Positions 27,421 to 37,670 are shown, counted from the first letter of the stretch. The stretch: 64,000 nucleotides of DNA from Actinokineospora xionganensis (GCF_014323725.1 NZ_JABVED010000003.1:467365-531364), one strand, 5' to 3'. Numbers and translations are program-made. Notes: generated from the letters alone by a model not told the origin.

Positions 27421-28631
27421 CTATCGCGGTAACGAACGGCTATGTGGTTCCGGTCGATGGAGATCCCATCCACGGCGGAACGGTCCTGATCGACAACGGC
27501 AAGATCGTGGCCGTCGGCGCGGACGTGGACGTCCCCGACGGCGCCGAGATCGTCGACGCCGGGGGTTGCTGGGTGCTGCCCGGGTTCGTCGAGGCGCACG
27601 CCCATGTCGGCGTCTATGAGGAAGGCGAGGGCTGGGCGGGGCAGGACACCAACGAGATGACCGACCCGGTCACCGCGAAGGTCCGCGCCATCGACGCCAT
27701 CAACCCCGACGACGAGGGCTTCCGCGACGCGCTGTGCGGCGGGGTGACCACGCTGGTGGTGAAACCCGGTTCCGGCAACGTGATCGGCGGGCACACGGTC
27801 GCGGTGAAGGCCTGGGGCCGGACCGTGGAGGACATGCTGCTGCGGGACCCGGTGAGCATGAAGAGCGCGCTCGGCGAGAACCCGAAGCGCGTCTACGGCG
27901 AGAAGAAGGTCATGCCGTCGACCCGGCTCGGCGTCGCCGCGATCATCCGCGAGGCGATGACGAAGGCGCAGGACTACAAGGCACGCAAGGAACACGCGGC
28001 GGGCGAGGGTAAGCCGTTCGACCGCGACCTCACCAATGAGGCGCTCGTCGCGGTGCTCGACGGTGACCTGCCGTGGTGTCAGCACTCGCACCGGGCCGAC
28101 GACATCGCTACCGCGATCCGCTTGGCCGACGAGTTCGGCTACCGGCTGGTGATCAACCACGGGACCGAGGCGCACCTGCTGGCCGACCTGCTCGCCGAGC
28201 GGGACATCCCGGTGGTGACCGGGCCGCTGATCGTCGGCCGGTCCAAGGTGGAGGTCCGCAGGCGCGACTTCCGCAATCCCGGCATCCTCGCCCGCGCGGG
28301 CGTGCGGATCGCGCTGACCACCGACGCGCCGGTCGTGCCCATCAACTTCCTGGTGCACCAGGCGACTTTCGCGGTGAAGGAAGGCCTCGACCCGGTTGAG
28401 GCGATCCGCTCGATCACCGTCAACCCGGCGGAGATGCTCGACCTCGACGACCGGGTGGGCGCGCTCAAGCCCGGCCTCGACGCCGACCTCGTGATCTGGT
28501 CCGGTGATCCGCTCGACGTGATGAGCCGCGCGCTGCGGGTCTTCATCGAGGGCCGCGACGTCTACCACTTCGACGAGGCCACCGGCTTGGGCGTAACCAA
28601 ACCCGCCTTCTACGCCGAACCCCGCCCCTAA
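27417..28631 (+). CDS. Amidohydrolase superfamily enzyme
   Basis: This 404-residue metal-dependent hydrolase is of the amidohydrolase superfamily, near the imidazolonepropionase-like group. FVEAHAHVGVYEEGEGW holds the HxH metal pair. QHSHRADDIATAI and VINHGTEAHLLADLL supply further His, and ALTTDAPVVPINFLV supplies the catalytic Asp. The N- and C-terminal parts (VPVDGDPIHGGTVLID; LKPGLDADLVIWSGDPLDV) form the beta-sandwich domain. The GTG at 27417 shares bases with the epimerase stop. The substrate is unknown; coupling to an aldose epimerase suggests sugar- or nucleoside-linked metabolism. Its stop is followed by inverted repeat copy D. Confidence 0.88.
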   Translation: MTIAVTNGYVVPVDGDPIHGGTVLIDNGKIVAVGADVDVPDGAEIVDAGGCWVLPGFVEAHAHVGVYEEGEGWAGQDTNEMTDPVTAKVRAIDAINPDDEGFRDALCGGVTTLVVKPGSGNVIGGHTVAVKAWGRTVEDMLLRDPVSMKSALGENPKRVYGEKKVMPSTRLGVAAIIREAMTKAQDYKARKEHAAGEGKPFDRDLTNEALVAVLDGDLPWCQHSHRADDIATAIRLADEFGYRLVINHGTEAHLLADLLAERDIPVVTGPLIVGRSKVEVRRRDFRNPGILARAGVRIALTTDAPVVPINFLVHQATFAVKEGLDPVEAIRSITVNPAEMLDLDDRVGALKPGLDADLVIWSGDPLDVMSRALRVFIEGRDVYHFDEATGLGVTKPAFYAEPRP

Positions 28632-28641
28632 ACACCCTCCG

Positions 28642-28839
28642 CGCGAGTCCCACGTTCCCGACACCGAGTCCCACGTTCCCGACAATGAGTTCCACGTTCC
28701 CGACACCGAGTTCTCACTTCGCGACAGCCAGTCCCGAAACCTGGGGGCCAGCGGCGGCGCGAAATGCGAACTCGCTGTCCTGAACGTGGAACTCACTGTC
28801 GGGAACGTGGGACTCGTGGTTCTGGGCGTGGGACTCGCG
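28642..28839. repeat. 21-nt-unit intergenic inverted repeat, copy D (four units per arm)
   Basis: This is the longest copy, about 198 bp. Left units begin GAGTCCCACGTTCCCGACA twice, then GAGTTCCACGTTCCCGACA, then GAGTTCTCACTTCGCGACA. The right arm as reverse complement has the same order of types: two GAGTCCCAC units, one GAGTTCCAC and one GAGTTCGCATTTCGCG. The order matches position by position, so units pair with their own type. CGC caps both ends and a loop of about 30 nt is GC-rich. It lies between the convergent amidohydrolase and the membrane protein gene, which begins 2 nt after it. Confidence 0.92.
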
Positions 28840-28840
28840 G

Positions 28841-29461
28841 TTAGGCGGAGGAGTTGACTACCTGGATGACGGTGCGTTCGGGGTTCTGGCCGCAGCCGTA
28901 GAGGACGCTCGCGACGATGTACGGGTCGTGTTCACGCAGCGGCTCGTTGCGTTGCCGGTAGACGTGTTCGAGCAGGGCACGCTGCTTGTCCGGGTGCATG
29001 GCGAAGAAGTCGCGGCAGGACGTGTTGCCGTCGGGCTGGGGCTCCTCGGTCAGGTGCAGGTACGCGACGCGGCCGCCGATGATCAAGCCGGTGGCCGCGA
29101 GCACCGACACCACGATGACCGCCATCCGCCTGCGGTTGAACCCGGACGGCTCGTCCACGGGCTCCGAGCCCGCGGGCGGCGCGATGTTCGTCGCCCGCAC
29201 CATCCCGGCGATCAGGTCACGGAACTGAGGGTCGTCGCGGAACTGGTGGTTGAGCACCCCGACGAGCGGCCTGCGCCGGGCGGGAGCGTCGGGCTCGGCG
29301 GCGAACAGGTCGAACGTGCCCGCCGTCCCCGTCCGCCGCAGCCTGCCGATCACCGCGTCGAACAGCGTGTCCGCCGCGCGGTGATGCGGGGCGTCGATGG
29401 TCATCCGGGCTCGCTGAGCCAGGATTTCCACCACGTGTTCCGCCAGTGTCGGAAAGCTCAT
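28841..29461 (-). CDS. Single-pass membrane protein of unknown function
   Basis: The 206-residue protein has an N-terminal cytoplasmic part of about 110 residues (MSFPTLAEHVVEILAQRARM, VGVLNHQFRDDPQFRDLIAG). One transmembrane helix follows (MAVIVVSVLAATGLIIGG), then a C-terminal extracytoplasmic part with two cysteines (GNTSCRDFF, VLYGCGQNPERT) that could form a disulfide. The ATG at 29461 is used; the frame opens earlier but is not needed. I do not recognise the family. The order of soluble domain, helix and small outer domain recalls anti-sigma-like or effector-associated membrane proteins, but no signature supports that. It lies between repeat copy D and a divergent-facing intergenic region. 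Confidence 0.65.
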   Translation of the reverse strand: MSFPTLAEHVVEILAQRARMTIDAPHHRAADTLFDAVIGRLRRTGTAGTFDLFAAEPDAPARRRPLVGVLNHQFRDDPQFRDLIAGMVRATNIAPPAGSEPVDEPSGFNRRRMAVIVVSVLAATGLIIGGRVAYLHLTEEPQPDGNTSCRDFFAMHPDKQRALLEHVYRQRNEPLREHDPYIVASVLYGCGQNPERTVIQVVNSSA

Positions 29462-29559
29462 CGAACCCCCACGTCTAGGGACAGACTTCCGTATACCGGT
29501 GAGATCGTCGGATGCCCGGCGAACGTAAGTCTGACGGCGGCGCGGATATTCGACCACAC

Positions 29560-30723
29560 CTAGCTCACGCGTAGTTGCCGCGCGATCACCATTCGCTGTA
29601 TTTGGTTCGTCCCTTCAAAAATCTGCGGGACCTTGGCCTCGCGCATATAACGCTCGACAGGGAAATCGCGCGTGTAGCCCGCTCCACCCAGGACCTGGAC
29701 CGCGTCGGTTGTGACCTTCATCGCGGCGTCGGTGGCCACCAGCTTCGCGATCGAGGCCTGTCGCAGGAACGGGAGTCCGCGATCGCGCCTGCGGGCGGCC
29801 TCCAAATAGGTCGCCCGCGCCGACTCGACGGCGGCGGCCATGTCGGCGAGGAGGAACTCGACGCCCTGGAAGTCGATGATGGACTTGCCGAACTGCACCC
29901 GCTGCTTCGCGTAGGCGACGGCCTCGTCGAGCGCGGCCTGCGCCAGGCCCACCGCGCAGGCGGCGATGCCGAGGCGGCCGGAGTTGAGGGCGACGAGGGC
30001 GATCTTGAGGCCCTGCCCCTCGGCGCCGAGGAGCCGGTCGGCGTCGACCCGGGCGCCGTCGAAGATCATCTGGGCGGTGGTGGAGCCGGTCAGGCCCATC
30101 TTGCGTTCCGGCGCGGCGGCGGACAGGCCCGGTGTGTCGGCGTCCACCAGCAGGCAGCTGATGCCCTTGCCCTTGGAGCCATCGTCTGTGTCGAAAAAGG
30201 AAGTACGGACCATGGTCGTGTAGAAGTCGGCGTGGCCCGCGTGGGTGATCCACGCCTTGGTGCCGTTCACCACGTACTGGTCGCCGTCGCGGACCGCCCT
30301 GGTGGACAGCGCCGCCGCGTCGGAGCCCGCGTGGGTCTCCGAGAGGGCGTACGCGCCGAGCAGGTCGCCGCCGAGCATGTCCGGCAGGAAGCGCTCGCGC
30401 TGCTCGTCGCTGCCGTATTCGGCCAGGGCGAAACAGGACATGGTGTGCACCGACAGGCCGACGCCGACCGACATCCAGGCGGCGGCGATCTCTTCGAGGA
30501 CCTGCAGATAGACCTCGTAGGACAGGGCCGCGCCGCCCCACTTCTCCGCGTACGGGAGACCGAGCAGGCCGCTGCGTCCGAGGAGCTTGAACTGCTCGCG
30601 CGGGAACCGCTCCTCTTCCTCGTACTGGCTCGCCAGCGGCGCGAGTTCGTCGCGCGCGATCTCGCGGGTCAGCTTCAGGAGGTCTTCCGCCTCGGTGTTG
30701 GGCAGTAGACGCTCGGCGGGCAT
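29560..30723 (-). CDS. Acyl-CoA dehydrogenase
   Basis: This 387-residue flavoenzyme carries out the first oxidation of beta-oxidation or a branched-amino-acid pathway. The typical signatures are YALSETHAGSDAAALSTRAV and GTKAWITHAGHADF in the middle domain, QVLGGAGYTRDFPVERYMRE in the C-terminal domain, and IFEGTNQIQRMVIARQL, where the Glu is the catalytic base position. The ATG at 30723 is near a TetR gene facing the opposite way, with direct repeats between them. No acyl-CoA ligase or hydratase is beside it, so chain-length preference is not inferred. Confidence 0.93.
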   Translation of the reverse strand: MPAERLLPNTEAEDLLKLTREIARDELAPLASQYEEEERFPREQFKLLGRSGLLGLPYAEKWGGAALSYEVYLQVLEEIAAAWMSVGVGLSVHTMSCFALAEYGSDEQRERFLPDMLGGDLLGAYALSETHAGSDAAALSTRAVRDGDQYVVNGTKAWITHAGHADFYTTMVRTSFFDTDDGSKGKGISCLLVDADTPGLSAAAPERKMGLTGSTTAQMIFDGARVDADRLLGAEGQGLKIALVALNSGRLGIAACAVGLAQAALDEAVAYAKQRVQFGKSIIDFQGVEFLLADMAAAVESARATYLEAARRRDRGLPFLRQASIAKLVATDAAMKVTTDAVQVLGGAGYTRDFPVERYMREAKVPQIFEGTNQIQRMVIARQLRVS

Positions 30724-30735
30724 GCGGGACCTCCG

Positions 30736-30773
30736 GTACTGAGACCTGTACTGACGGACGCCTCAGAGTACTG
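30736..30773. promoter_or_regulatory. Direct repeats GTACTGA between acyl-CoA dehydrogenase and TetR
   Basis: GTACTGA occurs at 30736 and 30748, and GTACTG at 30768, in the 83-bp gap between two divergent genes. CTGAG (30739-30743) and CTCAG (30762-30766) add inverted symmetry. These are candidate TetR binding sites; no family operator is recognised. Confidence 0.35.
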
Positions 30774-30806
30774 TTCTGGTCGCTGGACTGTCGATACGCT
30801 GCACGT

Positions 30807-31394
30807 ATGACCAGGCGCACGCCCACCGCTCGGCAGGCCGCCCTACTGGAGGAACTGCTGGCTCTGTACCTGCGTGAGGGCTTCGCGGAGTCCACCCTCG
30901 ACGACTTCGCCGCGCGCCTGCACTGCTCGAAGTCGACGCTCTACGCGCTCGCGCCGAGCAAGGAGCAACTCGCGCGCAAGGTGGTCGGCCACTTCTTCCG
31001 CGGCGCGACCGAGCGCATCGAGAAGGACGTCGCGCAGGCCCGCGACGCCCGCGACCGGGTGGTGCGCTACCTGGTGGGCGCGGGCGCGGAGATGAGCCGC
31101 GCGACGGGGAAGTTCGTCGCCGACGTCGCCGCGTTCCCCTCCACCCGGCGGGTCTACGAGCGCAACGCGCAGGCCGCCGCGGCCCGCATCCGCGCGTTCA
31201 TCCAGGAGGGTGTCGCCGAGGGGCTTTTCCGCGACGTTCACGCCCGGCTCGTCGGCGAGATGGTCGGCTGGCTGATCGAAGGGATCCAGACCGGCGTCCT
31301 CGGGGCCCGGGCCGAGGTATCCGACGCCGAGGCGTTCGCCGCGCTGGCGGATCTGGTGCTCGGCGGCCTGGACTCAGGACGATCGAGTCTGTGA
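30807..31394 (+). CDS. TetR-family regulator
   Basis: This 195-residue regulator starts with a helix-turn-helix: RQAALLEELLALYLREGFAE, TLDDFAARLHCSKSTLYALA and SKEQLARKVVGHFF. The long helical C-terminal domain (YLVGAGAEMSRATGKFVADV; LVGEMVGWLIEGIQTGVLGA) is the dimer and ligand part. It is divergent from the acyl-CoA dehydrogenase gene and probably represses it, perhaps in response to an acyl-CoA. It also precedes gltA by about 190 bp on the same strand. Confidence 0.9.
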   Translation: MTRRTPTARQAALLEELLALYLREGFAESTLDDFAARLHCSKSTLYALAPSKEQLARKVVGHFFRGATERIEKDVAQARDARDRVVRYLVGAGAEMSRATGKFVADVAAFPSTRRVYERNAQAAAARIRAFIQEGVAEGLFRDVHARLVGEMVGWLIEGIQTGVLGARAEVSDAEAFAALADLVLGGLDSGRSSL

Positions 31395-31586
31395 TACGTG
31401 TCCCAACGGACGCCGTCGGTCCCGTCCACGGGTGTCCGAAGGGCGCGTGGACCACTAGCGTAGGGGGCTCAGGACCCCAACGGGGCGGTGCTGTGGCGCG
31501 GCGGTTCGCCGCCGCTTGCGCACCCGACCACGGCCTCACCGGCTCGGCCTACCGGCGCCCCGCTACCGAGTGTGAGAGGTACGTCC

Positions 31587-32878
<1,292 letters not shown>

Positions 32879-32903
<25 letters not shown>

Positions 32904-33499
32904 GGCCTTCGCTTCATCTGGGCCGTCCCGCTTGGCGGGGCGGCCCTTTTGGTCGGCACCAGCAGGGCGAGGTTCGCATCGGTCGCCTTGCGGTAGTCGT
33001 CGCCGAGGGCGGCGACCCGGGTGTAGAGGTAGCGGACGCGCGGGATCACCGTCGGGTCGATCGCCGCGCAGATCCGGAGAAGTCCGATGCAGTGCAGCCG
33101 GTCCGCCGGGCTACCCGTTTCCAGATATTCGGCGTAAAGGGGAAACCCGTGGACCACCTCGGCCCGGATGTCGGCGTAGAGACCCAGCAGCTTGGCGGCC
33201 GGGCCGACCGCTCCGCCGCCGATCTGGGAGAGCAGTTCCAGGATCACGGTCCGGCCCGCGGGCGTCGCCGAGATCAGCGCGCTCACCAGACACGCGCAGG
33301 CCTGCGCCGCGCCGGGCTGGGGGTTTCCCCGGATCACCACGACGTTGTCGATCCGGTACAGCAGCCGGTTGGCCGCGGTTCGATCGGGCGCCTGGGCCAG
33401 CGCGCGGATGGCGCCTGGAACGCCGGCGTAGTGGGACCGCATCGTCTCGGGCATCCGGGCAGGCGCGGCCCAGTCATGGCGCTCGATTTCCCAGTCCAC
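32879..33499 (-). CDS. Hypothetical helical protein
   Basis: This 206-residue protein starts at a GTG with GGGGAGG 7 nt upstream and begins VDWEIERHDWAAPARMPETM. The body is rich in Ala and Leu and seems to form antiparallel helices: AANRLLYRIDNVVVIRGN, GAAQACACLVSALISAT, VILELLSQIGGGAVGPAAKL and ADRLHCIGLLRICAAI. HEAT- or ARM-like repeats are possible. The C-terminus is basic and Pro-rich. No family is recognised; similar small helical proteins occur as immunity proteins in actinomycetes, which is only a suggestion. Its 3' end overlaps gltA by 25 nt and contains the gltA terminator. Confidence 0.65.
32920..32950 (+). terminator. Rho-independent terminator of gltA inside an opposing gene
   Basis: GGGCCGTCCCGC at 32920-32931 pairs with GCGGGGCGGCCC at 32935-32946, with one mismatch, a 3-nt loop and TTTT immediately after. 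The position is 17 nt past the gltA stop. The sequence is at the same time coding on the minus strand for the C-terminal part of the hypothetical protein. Confidence 0.8.
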
Positions 33500-33651
33500 G
33501 GTCGTTCCTCCCCGTGCCGTTCGGGCAAGCGTACGCAGTGACGGGTCACGACTGTGTGTAGCGTTCGCCCTATGGTCGTTTCCATCGCCGTGTGGTCCGG
33601 CCACGACCTGAGCGGTCGGCGGACCGGCGCCACTGTGGGTATTTTCGGCGC

Positions 33652-34938
33652 ATGACTGCTCCTTCCGTCGTCTGGTTCCGCCGGGACCTGCGCACCCACG
33701 ACCACCCGGCGCTGCTGGCGGCGGCCGAGCGTTCGCCGTCGGCTGTGGGGCTCTTCGTGCTCGATGACGTCCTGCTCGCGCCCGCTGGGAAGCCACGGGT
33801 CGATTTCCTCCACGGCTGCCTGCGCGACCTGAACGACCAGCTCGGTGGTCGGCTGATGGTCGTGCGCGGCAAGCCCGCCGAGGTGGTGCCCAGGGTCGTG
33901 GCGGAGTTCGGGGCCGGGTCGGTGCACGTGTCCGCGGACATGGGCCCGTACGGCCGGAAGCGCGATGCGGCGGTGGAAGCGGCGCTGGGGGTGGAGTTCG
34001 TCCGCACCGGGTCGCCGTACGCGGTGGCGCCGGGGCGGGTGCGCAAGGCCGATGGCGAGCCGTACAAGGTGTTCACGCCGTTCAAACGGGCCTGGCTCGA
34101 CCACGGGTGGCGGGCGCCCGCGGACACCGATGCGTCCACAGTGGACTGGGTGGACGCGGCGACGAAGCTGCCCGCCGGTGAGTCGCATGGTGAGCGGGAC
34201 GCCTTGCGGGCGTGGGAGGACTTCCGTGGCCGCCTCGACGACTACGCCCGACACCGGGACCGGCCGGACCTCGACGGCACCAGCCGGATGTCGGCGTACT
34301 TGCGTTGGGGCTGCGTGCATCCCCGCACCCTGCTGGCCGACCTGGGCGAGAACCACGACGTCTACCGGTCCGAACTCGCCTGGCGTGAGTTCTACGCCGA
34401 CGTGTTGTGGCACCGGCCGGAGACGGCGCGCACCAACTACGACAAGAAGTTCGACCGCATCGCCCACGACAACGACACCGACTTGTTCGACGCGTGGTGC
34501 CAGGGCAAGACCGGCTATCCGATCGTCGACGCCGGGATGCGCCAGCTGCTCGCCGAGGGGTGGATGCACAACCGGGTGCGGATGATCGTCGCCAGCTTCC
34601 TGGTGAAAGACCTGCACCTGCCGTGGTGGTGGGGTGCCCGGCACTTCATGCGCCACCTGGTCGACGGCGACCTCGCGTCCAACCAGCACGGCTGGCAGTG
34701 GACCGCGGGCTCGGGAACCGATGCGGCGCCGTACTTCCGGGTGTTCAACCCGACATCGCAGGGCGAGAAGTTCGACCCGAACGGTGACTACGTGCGTCGC
34801 TATGTCCCCGAACTCCGGGATATACCAGGAAAATCCGTGCACAAGCCGTCGGGTGTCAAGGGGTACCCCGGACCGGTCGTCGACCATGCTCAGGAACGGC
34901 AGGTCGCGCTCGACCGGTACGCGGCGATCAAATCCTAG
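33652..34938 (+). CDS. Deoxyribodipyrimidine photolyase
   Basis: This 428-residue photolyase/cryptochrome repairs cyclobutane pyrimidine dimers with blue light and FADH-. The N-terminal antenna domain begins PSVVWFRRDLRTHDHPALLA. The FAD domain shows SELAWREFYADVLW, TGYPIVDAGMRQLLAEGWMH, NRVRMIVASFLVKDLHLPW and LASNQHGWQWTAGSGTDAAP, including Trp residues used for electron transfer to flavin. The length and these motifs fit class I CPD photolyases. It starts at the ATG at 33652 and its stop overlaps the convergent ABC permease stop by 4 nt. Confidence 0.95.
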   Translation: MTAPSVVWFRRDLRTHDHPALLAAAERSPSAVGLFVLDDVLLAPAGKPRVDFLHGCLRDLNDQLGGRLMVVRGKPAEVVPRVVAEFGAGSVHVSADMGPYGRKRDAAVEAALGVEFVRTGSPYAVAPGRVRKADGEPYKVFTPFKRAWLDHGWRAPADTDASTVDWVDAATKLPAGESHGERDALRAWEDFRGRLDDYARHRDRPDLDGTSRMSAYLRWGCVHPRTLLADLGENHDVYRSELAWREFYADVLWHRPETARTNYDKKFDRIAHDNDTDLFDAWCQGKTGYPIVDAGMRQLLAEGWMHNRVRMIVASFLVKDLHLPWWWGARHFMRHLVDGDLASNQHGWQWTAGSGTDAAPYFRVFNPTSQGEKFDPNGDYVRRYVPELRDIPGKSVHKPSGVKGYPGPVVDHAQERQVALDRYAAIKS

Positions 34939-36134
34939 GGGCGCAACGCGTCCCGAAGTTTGAGTCGGGCTCCGGTGCGCAGCGCCGCACCCGCGTAGAT
35001 CCGCCCGCCGAGCCAGGCCAGGCCCGCGACCGAGGCAAGCGTCAACGCCATCGCCAGGGCGATCTGCCAGCCGGCCACCGCGTCCAGCGCGATCCGGCCG
35101 GGCATAAGGATCGGGGCGAACGGCGGCAGCAGCGACAACACCGTCGTCGCCGTCCCGCTGGGCGCGCGCGACAGCAGGCCGAAGCCGAGGACGAAGGCCA
35201 GCACCAACACCATGGTCACCGGCAGCAGCACCGCCTGCGTCTCCTCCTGGCGCGACACCAGTGAGCCCGCCGACGCGAAAACCGTGGCATAGAACAGATA
35301 TCCGAGCAGGTACCAGACCAGACCCCAGACCAGCGTGCCGGTGGCCGCGCCGGTGATGGTCAGGACGTCGGTCGCGGTGGCGAGGACCAGGCCGACCGTG
35401 CCGATCACCGCGAACTGCGTGAGACCGACCAAGCCGAGACCGAGCACCTTGCCGAGCAACAGCTGCCAGGGCCGAACGGTGGCGAGCAGGATCTCCACGA
35501 CCCGGCTCGACTTCTCCTCCACCACCCCTTGGGCCACCATCGTCCCGTACAGCAGCAGGGCCATGTAGAGCATCGCCACGATGACCAGGGCGACCGCGAG
35601 CCGCTGGTCGTGATTCGGGTCCGTGGGGCCGAGCGCGCGCACATCGATTGTCGCGTCGGCCACGGTCGCCAGGACCTGGTCGGGGTCGAGGTCTTCCACC
35701 GCGGCGAGTTGGGCACGCAGGACTTGCTCCTGCACCAACGTGTTCAGCGCCTTGCGCAGGTCTTCGTCGAGGTTCTCGCGGACCAGCACGCGCAGCGCCG
35801 ACGGCGCGCCGCTGACCAGCACGTCCAGTTCGCCGTCGGCGACCATGGCCTCACCCGCCGCGAGGTCGTCGACGGTGCTGGTGCGCACGCTGAAGCGCGC
35901 GCTCTCCGCCTCGGCGGCGAGCCTGCCCGCGATCGACGTCGCCTGCCCGGACAGCCCCACCCGGCTGGTGGACTCGCCCGCGAACAGGGTGCTCTGCATC
36001 AGCACGAAACCGATCAGCACGGCCAGCGAGACCGCGGTGCCGATGAGGAAGGACTTGGTGCGCAGCCTCGTGTTGAGCTCCCGGCGGGCGACCAGCCACA
36101 CGGTGCGCGATGCGGATATGTCACGGCCGGTCAC
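34935..36134 (-). CDS. ABC transporter permease (NatB-like)
   Basis: The 399-residue permease begins VWLVARRELNTRLRTKSFLI, the typical start of NatB/ABC-2 type permeases. A first membrane helix, then a large extracytoplasmic domain of about 150 residues, and five helices follow at the C-terminus, including RLAVALVIVAMLYMALLLYG and VLLPVTMVLVLAFVLGFGLL. NatB-type proteins export sodium or act on antimicrobial peptides. The GTG at 36134 overlaps the ATPase stop by 4 nt. Substrate unknown. Confidence 0.88.
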   Translation of the reverse strand: MTGRDISASRTVWLVARRELNTRLRTKSFLIGTAVSLAVLIGFVLMQSTLFAGESTSRVGLSGQATSIAGRLAAEAESARFSVRTSTVDDLAAGEAMVADGELDVLVSGAPSALRVLVRENLDEDLRKALNTLVQEQVLRAQLAAVEDLDPDQVLATVADATIDVRALGPTDPNHDQRLAVALVIVAMLYMALLLYGTMVAQGVVEEKSSRVVEILLATVRPWQLLLGKVLGLGLVGLTQFAVIGTVGLVLATATDVLTITGAATGTLVWGLVWYLLGYLFYATVFASAGSLVSRQEETQAVLLPVTMVLVLAFVLGFGLLSRAPSGTATTVLSLLPPFAPILMPGRIALDAVAGWQIALAMALTLASVAGLAWLGGRIYAGAALRTGARLKLRDALRP

Positions 36135-37039
36135 GAGTCACCTCCCACCACGTCGCGGAACAGTTCGGTCAGGGACGGGCGGTGCCTGCTGAACTCGTGC
36201 ACCGGCCCGGTGGCGAGCGCGGCGGCGAGGACCGGCTGGTCGTCGGCGCCGTCGGCCAGCCGCAGTCTCGTCCGGCCGTTCTGGCGTTCGACGACAGACA
36301 CGCCTTCCACACCGTCGGCCCAGCCGGGCGCGGCCGCGGGGGCGTGCACCACGAGGGTGGTCCCGCTGCCGGCCCGAAGCTCCTCCACGGTCCCGCAGGC
36401 CACCATCCGGCCGTCGCGGATGATCCCGATCCGGTCGCACAGGCGCTCCACCAGTTCGAGCTGGTGGCTGGAGAACACCACTGGCACGCCGGTGTCGGCC
36501 CGCTCGCGCAGGATCACGGCCAGCACGTCGACGGCGATCGGGTCGAGCCCGGAGAACGGCTCGTCGAGCACCAGCACGTCCGGCTCGTGCACCAGCGCCG
36601 CGGCCAGCTGCACCCGCTGCTGGTTGCCCAGGCTGAGCTTCTGCACCTCGTCGTCGCGGTGCTCGCGCAGGCCGAGCCGGGCGATCCAGTTCTCGGCGTT
36701 GCGGTGGGCCTCGTTGACGCCGAAACCATGCAGCTCCGCCAGATAGACGAGCTGGTCGAGAACCTTCATCCGCGGGTAGAGTCCGCGCTCCTCGGGCAGG
36801 TAGCCGAACCGCCTGCGCGCCGAGTGGTCCAGCGCGACGCCGTTCCAGCGGACTTCGCCCGCGTCTGCGGCGACCACCCCGAGCATGATCCGCATGGTGG
36901 TCGTCTTGCCCGCGCCGTTGCCGCCGACGAAGCCGAAGAGTTCACCGCCGCGGACTCCGAAGGTGAGGCGGTCGCAGGCGAGGACGTCGCCGTAGCGCTT
37001 GGAGACTTGGTCGATCTCCAGCACCGCCGCAACAGGCAC
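36131..37039 (-). CDS. ABC transporter ATP-binding protein (NatA-like)
   Basis: This 302-residue ATPase has Walker A GFVGGNGAGKTTTMRI, signature KLSLGNQQRVQLAAAL (LSLGNQQ in place of LSGGQ, typical of NatA-like proteins), Walker B VLVLDEPFSGLDP and switch His in FSSHQLELVE. A C-terminal domain of about 80 residues includes VVHAPAAAPGWADGVEGVSV and ends TELFRDVVGGDS. It is co-translated with the permease downstream. Together they make a two-component exporter of the DUF4162/NatAB group. Confidence 0.9.
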   Translation of the reverse strand: MPVAAVLEIDQVSKRYGDVLACDRLTFGVRGGELFGFVGGNGAGKTTTMRIMLGVVAADAGEVRWNGVALDHSARRRFGYLPEERGLYPRMKVLDQLVYLAELHGFGVNEAHRNAENWIARLGLREHRDDEVQKLSLGNQQRVQLAAALVHEPDVLVLDEPFSGLDPIAVDVLAVILRERADTGVPVVFSSHQLELVERLCDRIGIIRDGRMVACGTVEELRAGSGTTLVVHAPAAAPGWADGVEGVSVVERQNGRTRLRLADGADDQPVLAAALATGPVHEFSRHRPSLTELFRDVVGGDS

Positions 37040-37218
37040 GCCGACCCCTTCCTGTCTTCACCGTCTTGGCCAGTATTCCGTGTCCCGGCCACGGGCGGCG
37101 GTCCGGCCGGGTGCGCCTGCAAACGAGTTGACCAATTCGTCCCCGCGGGGGAACCGATCGGAGGATCCTCCGTCCAAGATTTGCGAATGATCCTGGTAGG
37201 ACCATTGGAGGGGCGAGG

Positions 37219-37656
37219 ATGAACCCTGAGCAGTGGCTCGCGCAGTACGACGAGAAACTGAAGCAGGCCGCGGCCGGTGCGGCGAAAGCCGACAAGGCGC
37301 TGCGGGAAGTCGGCGGGTCGGCGACGTCGCAGGACGGTGAGATCACCGTGCGGGTGAGCGCCAGCGGCGCGACCACCGGGCTGGTGCTGCGCCCCGGCGT
37401 GCGCGACATCGAGCCCGAGCACCTCGCGCGGCAGATCATGGAGCTCACCCGGCAGGCGCAGCGCGTCGCCGGGGAACAGGTCGTGGTGGCCATGCAGGAG
37501 TTCATCGGTGACGGTCCCGCGCTCGACGTGGTGAAGGCGCACCTGCCGGAAGGCCACACCAGCGACGGTGCCGACGAGCCGATGAACCTGGAACTCCAGC
37601 GCGACACCAGGGCTGACGACGACTACTTCGAAAACCCACCCGAAGTCGTGAACTAG
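37219..37656 (+). CDS. YbaB/EbfC-family protein of a type VII-associated cassette
   Basis: The 145-residue protein begins MNPEQWLAQYDEKLKQAAAG. It has a coiled N-terminus and the YbaB-like core DGEITVRVSASGATTGLVLR, the pattern used by nucleoid-associated YbaB/EbfC proteins. In actinomycetes paralogues of this type stand next to WXG100 and EspC-like genes in secretion or toxin cassettes, where their role is unclear. A GGAGGGG ribosome site precedes the ATG. It is the first gene of the three-gene cassette ending at 39433. Confidence 0.75.
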   Translation: MNPEQWLAQYDEKLKQAAAGAAKADKALREVGGSATSQDGEITVRVSASGATTGLVLRPGVRDIEPEHLARQIMELTRQAQRVAGEQVVVAMQEFIGDGPALDVVKAHLPEGHTSDGADEPMNLELQRDTRADDDYFENPPEVVN

Positions 37657-37670
37657 GAACGGCGGATCAC

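Noticed and set aside
31488..31586. N-terminal extension of GltA
   Set aside because: The ATG at 31587 has a good ribosome site and matches relatives; the upstream part covers a promoter-like TAGCGT and a GC hairpin.
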